Positions 13,020 through 17,561 of a stretch of 17,561 nucleotides of DNA are shown piece by piece. The notes below the pieces were generated by a model that was not told the DNA's origin, did no database searches, and saw nothing but the letters and a program-made list of their open reading frames with translations. The stretch comes from an uncultured Prevotella sp. (GTDB taxonomy: Bacteria > Bacteroidota > Bacteroidia > Bacteroidales > Bacteroidaceae), in NCBI GenBank assembly GCA_905373605.1, contig CAJPTO010000042.1, positions 1 to 17,561 of the forward strand, read 5' to 3'. A program made the translations under genes and the position numbers. The first letter of the stretch is position 1; each line of letters begins with the position of its first letter.

Positions 13020-16004
13020 TTACAACTTCTGTTCCACCTCGATAACGGTGAACGTTTCGATGATGTCGCCCACCTGAATGTCGTTGAAGTTGACGATGCT
13101 GATACCGCACTCGAAGCCAGTCGGCACCTCTTTCACGTCGTCTTTGTAACGCTTCAAGGCGTTGATGTCGCCCGTATGCACCACGATGCCGTCGCGCACA
13201 AGGCGTGCTTTGTCCACACGATGCACCTTTCCTTCGGTGACAATGGCACCAGCAACGGTACCCACCTTCGATATTTTGTAAACCTCGCGCACCTCCACTT
13301 GGCCCGTAACCACTTCTTTCTTCACCTTGTCGAGCATGCCTTCCATAGCCGAATGCACATCGTCGATGGCGTCGTAGATAACCGAATAGGTGTTTATCTC
13401 CACCCCTTCTTGGTCGGCTAGCTTGCGTGCAGCACTCGAAGGACGCACCTGGAAGCCCACGATGAGTGCATCGGAGGCATCGGCCAACGTTACATCGTTC
13501 TCCGAAATCTGGCCCACAGCCTTGTGAATGACGTTCACCTTAATCTTCTCGGTAGAGAGCTTGATGAACGAATCGCTGAGAGCTTCGATAGAACCATCGG
13601 TATCGCCCTTGACAATGATGTTGAGTTCTTTGAACGAACCCAAGGCAATGCGGTGCGAAATGTCGCTCAGGGTAAGTCGTTTCTGCGTGCGGAGGCCCTG
13701 TTCGCGTTGCAATTGCAGACGTTTGTTGGCAATGTCGCGCGCTTCTTGCTCTGTTTCCAGCACGTGGAAAGCGTCGCCAGCCGTTGGTGCACCGTTAAGA
13801 CCAAGGATAATGCAGGGTTCGGCAGGGCCAGCGCTTTCTATGCGCTGGTTACGCTCGTTGAACATGGCCTTGATGCGGCCCCAACTGGTTCCTGCAATAA
13901 CGTTATCGCCCACGCGGAGCGTTCCGTTGCTCACAAGCACCGTGGAAACATATCCCCTACCCTTGTCTAACGAGCTCTCGATGATGCTACCCGTGGCCTT
14001 TCGGTTGGGATTAGCCTTGAGATCGAGCATCTCGGCCTCGAGCAGAACCTTCTCCAGCAGTTCTTTTACGCCGATGCCCTTCTTCGCACTAATCTCTTGG
14101 CTCTGGTATTTTCCGCCCCACTCTTCCACGAGCAGGTTCATTTGCGAGAGGTCTTCGCGTATCTTGTCGGGGTTTGCGCCCGGTTTGTCAATCTTGTTGA
14201 TGGCAAACACCATCGGTACATTGGCCGCTTGTGCATGCGCGATGGCCTCTTTGGTGGTGGGCATCACGCTATCGTCGGCGGCAATGATGATGATGGCGAT
14301 GTCGGTTACTTGCGCACCGCGGGCACGCATGGCCGTAAATGCCTCGTGACCTGGCGTATCCAGGAAGGTGATGTTGCGGCCATCTTCCAGCTTAACGTTG
14401 TAAGCACCGATATGTTGCGTGATACCTCCGGCCTCACCGGCAATCACATTGGTGTTTCGGATGTAGTCGAGCAGCGAGGTCTTACCGTGGTCTACGTGTC
14501 CCATCACCGTGACAATGGGCGAGCGCGAAACGAGATCGGCCTCGTCATCGGCCTCTTCAGTAACGGCTTCCGACACCTCTGCACTAACATATTCGGTCTT
14601 GAAGCCGAACTCTTCAGCCACAAGGTTGATGGTTTCGGCATCCAAACGCTGGTTGATAGACACCATGATGCCCACGCTCATGAGCGTTCCGATAACCTGG
14701 TTGACGGAGATGTTCATCATAGAGGCCAGTTCGCTGACGGTAACAAACTCGGTTAGCTTCAGCGTCTTGCTCTCCTTGCGCTCCTCGGCCAGTTCTTCGT
14801 TGAGTCGTTCTTGCGCAGCATCGCGCTTCTCCTTACGATATTTTGCACCTTTCTTGTTCTGGTTGCGGTTGGTAAGGCGTGCCAACGTTTCCTTCACCTG
14901 GCGTGCCACGTCCACCTCGTTCACCTCCAAAGGCTTCTGGTTTCGGTTGTTCTTCTTGTTTTTCTTGTTGGCGTTGCGTCCTCCGCCAGCGTTGTTGTTA
15001 CCTCCGGTGTTGTTTCCGCCCTTGTTTTTGTTGGCGTTGGGCTGGTTGGCCGCAGCATTAACGTCAACGCGCTCTGTGTTTATGCGGTTGCGTTTGCGTC
15101 GTTCGCCCCCCTGTTGGCCCTTGTTTTCGCGTTCCTTTCGTTTCTCTTCCTTCGATTTTTTCTTCGGTCGGGTGTTTTGGTTGATGGTAGAAAGGTCAAT
15201 CTTTCCCATCACCTTGATGCCCGGAGCATTGTTTTGTTCGCTCTTCAGGGTGAAGATTTCCGGTTTGGCACTAGCCGTTTCGGCCGCGTTGTTAGTTTCT
15301 TGTGGCGGCGTTTCGGTTTTATGAGCCTCACCCTTAGGAGCGTTTTCAGCAGCATTCTGCGGCTGTACTTGCGTCATTTTTTCGGCATTGGCCGTTTTAT
15401 GTGCATTGTTTTTCGTGTCTTGTTGCTTTTGCACCTTGGTCTCGGTCTTAGTTTCAGCCTTAGGCGTAATGGGCTTTTCGGTTTTAACCTCTTTTTTTTC
15501 TTGTGCCACAGCCTGCACATCTGCATTCATCTTGGTTTCTTGTGGCCCGTCAGCAGAAGTTTTTTTCTCGGTCGAAACGCTTTCCGCCTTATCAGAAACG
15601 TTGCTTACGGCAGCAGGCTTCGTTTCTTTATTGTCGTTTTGCACGTCATTCACATCAGACTTCTTCGCGGAGCCCTTCCCGCCCAAGTTCGAAAGGTCGA
15701 TCTTTCCCAGCGGTTTATATTGCTGTTTACCGGCATTGAGCACCGTTTCCGCGCGGTGGTCGTCTTCATCTGCCGGGCGTTTCTTCTCCTTATTCTTCTT
15801 GGTGAAGAGCTTGTCGGCTTGGTTGCGCACCTCCTTGTCCTTGTGAAACGCTTTCACAAGGGCCTCATATTGCGCATCGGTAAGCTTAGTGTTGGTGGTG
15901 AAATTGTTCACTTCTCCCAGCTCGCTTTTCTTTTCGAGGAACTCCACTGCCGTTTGGAGCCCGATGTTCAGTTCTCTTATTGCTTTGCCTAATCTGATGT
16001 TCAT
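13020..16004 (-). CDS. infB: Translation initiation factor IF-2
   Basis: 994 residues. It brings initiator fMet-tRNA to the 30S subunit as a GTPase. An IF2_N-like segment starts the protein (residues 1-55). A low-complexity Lys/Asn/Glu/Gly-rich linker runs from about 70 to 395, with two copies of an M/L-GKIDLS motif (100-105 and 267-272) and an Asn/Gly-rich patch at 320-345. A second IF2_N-like domain covers about 415-470. The G domain shows GHVDHGKTS (502-510), DTPGHEAF (549-556) and NKID (603-606), followed by domains II-IV ending in a typical C-terminus. Length and long linker are normal for Bacteroidota. It lies 66 bases after nusA in the same direction, without a promoter match between them. 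Confidence 0.98.
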   Translation of the reverse strand: MNIRLGKAIRELNIGLQTAVEFLEKKSELGEVNNFTTNTKLTDAQYEALVKAFHKDKEVRNQADKLFTKKNKEKKRPADEDDHRAETVLNAGKQQYKPLGKIDLSNLGGKGSAKKSDVNDVQNDNKETKPAAVSNVSDKAESVSTEKKTSADGPQETKMNADVQAVAQEKKEVKTEKPITPKAETKTETKVQKQQDTKNNAHKTANAEKMTQVQPQNAAENAPKGEAHKTETPPQETNNAAETASAKPEIFTLKSEQNNAPGIKVMGKIDLSTINQNTRPKKKSKEEKRKERENKGQQGGERRKRNRINTERVDVNAAANQPNANKNKGGNNTGGNNNAGGGRNANKKNKKNNRNQKPLEVNEVDVARQVKETLARLTNRNQNKKGAKYRKEKRDAAQERLNEELAEERKESKTLKLTEFVTVSELASMMNISVNQVIGTLMSVGIMVSINQRLDAETINLVAEEFGFKTEYVSAEVSEAVTEEADDEADLVSRSPIVTVMGHVDHGKTSLLDYIRNTNVIAGEAGGITQHIGAYNVKLEDGRNITFLDTPGHEAFTAMRARGAQVTDIAIIIIAADDSVMPTTKEAIAHAQAANVPMVFAINKIDKPGANPDKIREDLSQMNLLVEEWGGKYQSQEISAKKGIGVKELLEKVLLEAEMLDLKANPNRKATGSIIESSLDKGRGYVSTVLVSNGTLRVGDNVIAGTSWGRIKAMFNERNQRIESAGPAEPCIILGLNGAPTAGDAFHVLETEQEARDIANKRLQLQREQGLRTQKRLTLSDISHRIALGSFKELNIIVKGDTDGSIEALSDSFIKLSTEKIKVNVIHKAVGQISENDVTLADASDALIVGFQVRPSSAARKLADQEGVEINTYSVIYDAIDDVHSAMEGMLDKVKKEVVTGQVEVREVYKISKVGTVAGAIVTEGKVHRVDKARLVRDGIVVHTGDINALKRYKDDVKEVPTGFECGISIVNFNDIQVGDIIETFTVIEVEQKL

Positions 16005-16070
16005 TCTGTTGTTTTGTTATTGTTCTTTTGGTTTGGCCTCGTTGTTGTATGCGCGGAGCATGAAATGGCG

Positions 16071-17333
16071 TTATTCAAACTCAGCCCTAAGCACGCGCAG
16101 CAGGTTGTCTACGGTTTCTTCCTCCAAGTCGGCCTTCTCTACGAGCATCTCTCGCGGAGCATTAAGCACGGCTTTGGCGGTGTCAAGCCCGATACTCTTG
16201 ATGGCATCAATCACCCATTGGTCCACCTCATCGGCAAATTCGTCGAGGTAGATGTCTTCATCGGCCTCGCCTTCTGCCACTTCGCGGAACACGTCAATGG
16301 TGTATTCGGTGAGCATTGAGGCAAGCTTGATGTTCAGTCCGCCGCGCCCAATGGCCAGCGACACCTCTTCGGGATGCAAGAAAACCTCGGCTTTCTTGTT
16401 CTCTTCATCTAGTGTGATGCTGTTCACTTGCGCCGGACTGAGCGCACGTTGTATGAAAAGCTTGGTGTTAGCCGTATAGTTTATCACATCGATATTCTCG
16501 TTGCACAGCTCGCGAACGATGCCATGCACACGGCTACCGCGCACACCTACGCATGCTCCAACGGGGTCGATGCGGTCGTCGTAGCTTTCAACAGCAATCT
16601 TGGCGCGTTCTCCCGGCATGCGTGCAATGCGCTTAATGGAAATCAGCCCGTCGTTAATCTCTGGCACTTCGGCCTCCAACAGCCTTTCAAGGAACATGGG
16701 ACTGGTTCGGCTGAGAATAATCTTAGGGTTGTTGTTCTCGTTGTCCACGCGCAGAATGACTGCCCTGATGGTTTCTCCCTTGCGGTATTGGTCGGCAGGT
16801 ATTTGCTCCGACTTGGGCAAAATCAGCTCGTTGTTCTCGTCGTCAACCACAAGCACCTCGCGTTTCCACACCTGATAAACTTCTGCAGCGATGATTTGCC
16901 CCACGCGGTCCTTATACTTATTATATAAGGAGTCGTGTTCCAGTTCGAGAATTTTAGAAGCCAGCGTCTGTCTAAGCGTAAGAATGGCGCGACGTCCGAA
17001 CTTAGCGAAGTCCACTCTTTCGGTAACGTCTTCGCCCACTTCGTAGTCGGGTTCAATTTTCTGAGCCTCGGTCAGCGCAATCTGTTTGTTTTCGTCTTCC
17101 ACTTCGCCATCAGCCACCACCACTCGGTTGCGATAGATTTCAAAGTCGACCTTATCAGGGTTAACAATCACGTCAAAGTTTTCGTCGCTGCCGAAAATGC
17201 GGGCGAGCACGTTGCGAAAGCTTTCCTCCAACACGCTCACCAAGGTCATTCGGTCGATGTTCTTGGTGTCTTTAAACTCCTTGAACGTGTCGACCATGCT
17301 CAGGATATTCTCATCTTTTTTTCTTGCTACCAT
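16071..17333 (-). CDS. nusA: Transcription termination/antitermination factor NusA
   Basis: 420 residues. It binds RNA polymerase and RNA to control pausing, termination and antitermination. The polymerase-binding N-terminal domain covers about 1-130, an S1 domain about 135-205, and two KH domains follow with their loops at VGVRGSRV (262-269) and AIGRGGLN (327-334). The C-terminal part (about 365-420) is acidic and helical, without the two AR repeats of E. coli NusA, as usual in this phylum. The start at 17333 gives the expected N-terminus. It heads the nusA-infB operon. In most bacteria rimP directly precedes nusA; here the 228 bases upstream hold no rimP-like frame. Confidence 0.97.
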   Translation of the reverse strand: MVARKKDENILSMVDTFKEFKDTKNIDRMTLVSVLEESFRNVLARIFGSDENFDVIVNPDKVDFEIYRNRVVVADGEVEDENKQIALTEAQKIEPDYEVGEDVTERVDFAKFGRRAILTLRQTLASKILELEHDSLYNKYKDRVGQIIAAEVYQVWKREVLVVDDENNELILPKSEQIPADQYRKGETIRAVILRVDNENNNPKIILSRTSPMFLERLLEAEVPEINDGLISIKRIARMPGERAKIAVESYDDRIDPVGACVGVRGSRVHGIVRELCNENIDVINYTANTKLFIQRALSPAQVNSITLDEENKKAEVFLHPEEVSLAIGRGGLNIKLASMLTEYTIDVFREVAEGEADEDIYLDEFADEVDQWVIDAIKSIGLDTAKAVLNAPREMLVEKADLEEETVDNLLRVLRAEFE

Positions 17334-17470
17334 AGCGTTTTATTATCATTTGATGTGGTTTTGCCCTTGTGCTTGCAGTGTTTTGCGCAGGTGCGAATGG
17401 TGTATTTGCGCTTAGTCTGCATAAGGGTTAGCCAATAATTATCGTTTTTAAAAGTGTCAGCCTGGCCTTT

Positions 17471-17556
17471 AAAGGTGAAAGGGTGAAAAGGTGAAAGAAT
17501 GGCTTACGCCGCTTGGAATTATCTGACTAGATGAACTAGAGAACTAGAAAAACTAG
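17471..17556. repeat. Two octamer-periodic stretches upstream of nusA
   Basis: On the + strand AAAGGTGA, AAGGGTGA and AAAGGTGA lie in 8-bp register from 17471 to 17494. Then CTAG recurs at 17527, 17536, 17544 and 17553 (spacing 9, 8, 9) within GAACTAGA-like units that reach the window edge. The region 17334-17470 between them and nusA holds no clear promoter and no gene that I can support. Confidence 0.55.
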
Positions 17557-17561
17557 AACAC

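Noticed and set aside
14811..15992. 393-codon + strand open frame opposite infB
   Set aside because: It mirrors the low-complexity Lys/Glu/Asn linker of IF-2, which rarely produces stops on the other strand.
17329..17424. 31-codon - strand frame (MQTKRKYTIRTC) overlapping the nusA start
   Set aside because: Short, basic, without a promoter or known relative; its stop overlaps the nusA start only by chance as far as can be seen.

Overview
The window reads as a chromosomal segment of a Bacteroidota bacterium, most likely Prevotella or a close relative. Evidence: a Bacteroidota-style IF2 with a very long low-complexity N-terminal half, a SufBCDS set without an adjacent SufA or SufE, a TPR/transmembrane/HTH regulator of a type common in this phylum, and promoters of the Bacteroidota form (TTTG, about 19 bases, TAnnTTTG) rather than the E. 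coli form. No phage genes, transposase, tRNA, rRNA or CRISPR array was recognised. All genes look chromosomal and intact.

Layout. (1) 1-1259: a LOG-family phosphoribohydrolase gene on the + strand, with a tandem 8-bp repeat leader in front of it and several families of non-coding repeats around it. (2) 1260-2793, - strand: a two-gene unit of a free-standing acyl carrier protein and an adenylating (AMP-binding) enzyme whose reading frames overlap by 8 bases. (3) 3119-4699, - strand: a membrane-spanning TPR-HTH regulator. (4) 4700-5770: a 1.07 kb non-coding stretch holding a 22-bp tandem repeat array. (5) 5771-6962: a small membrane protein (-) divergent from ribonuclease HII (+). (6) 6982-7033: a two-way terminator shared by rnhB and the suf operon. 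(7) 7054-12751, - strand: suf iron-sulfur assembly operon in the order sufB, outer-membrane-protein gene, sufC, sufD, sufS. (8) 13020-17333, - strand: nusA and infB.

How the genes work together. SufS takes sulfur from cysteine and SufBCD builds Fe-S clusters. The surprise is a secreted beta-barrel gene lying with 8-11 bp gaps between sufB and sufC, so it is almost certainly co-transcribed with them. nusA-infB is the usual transcription/translation factor pair, but rimP does not lie directly upstream of nusA in the 228 bases visible.

The most unusual signal is non-coding. Three unrelated genes (LOG, ACP and rnhB) show the same arrangement: a Bacteroidota promoter, then a 100-250 base leader ending in a degenerate array of exact 8-bp period on the sense strand, ending 3-10 bases from the start codon. 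Related 8-bp periodicity is also seen between infB and sufB and upstream of nusA. I know of no named feature class for this. The operon context of the outer membrane protein, the 22-bp array with A-tracts spaced about two helical turns apart, and paired dyads in the sufB promoter are the next most interesting points.
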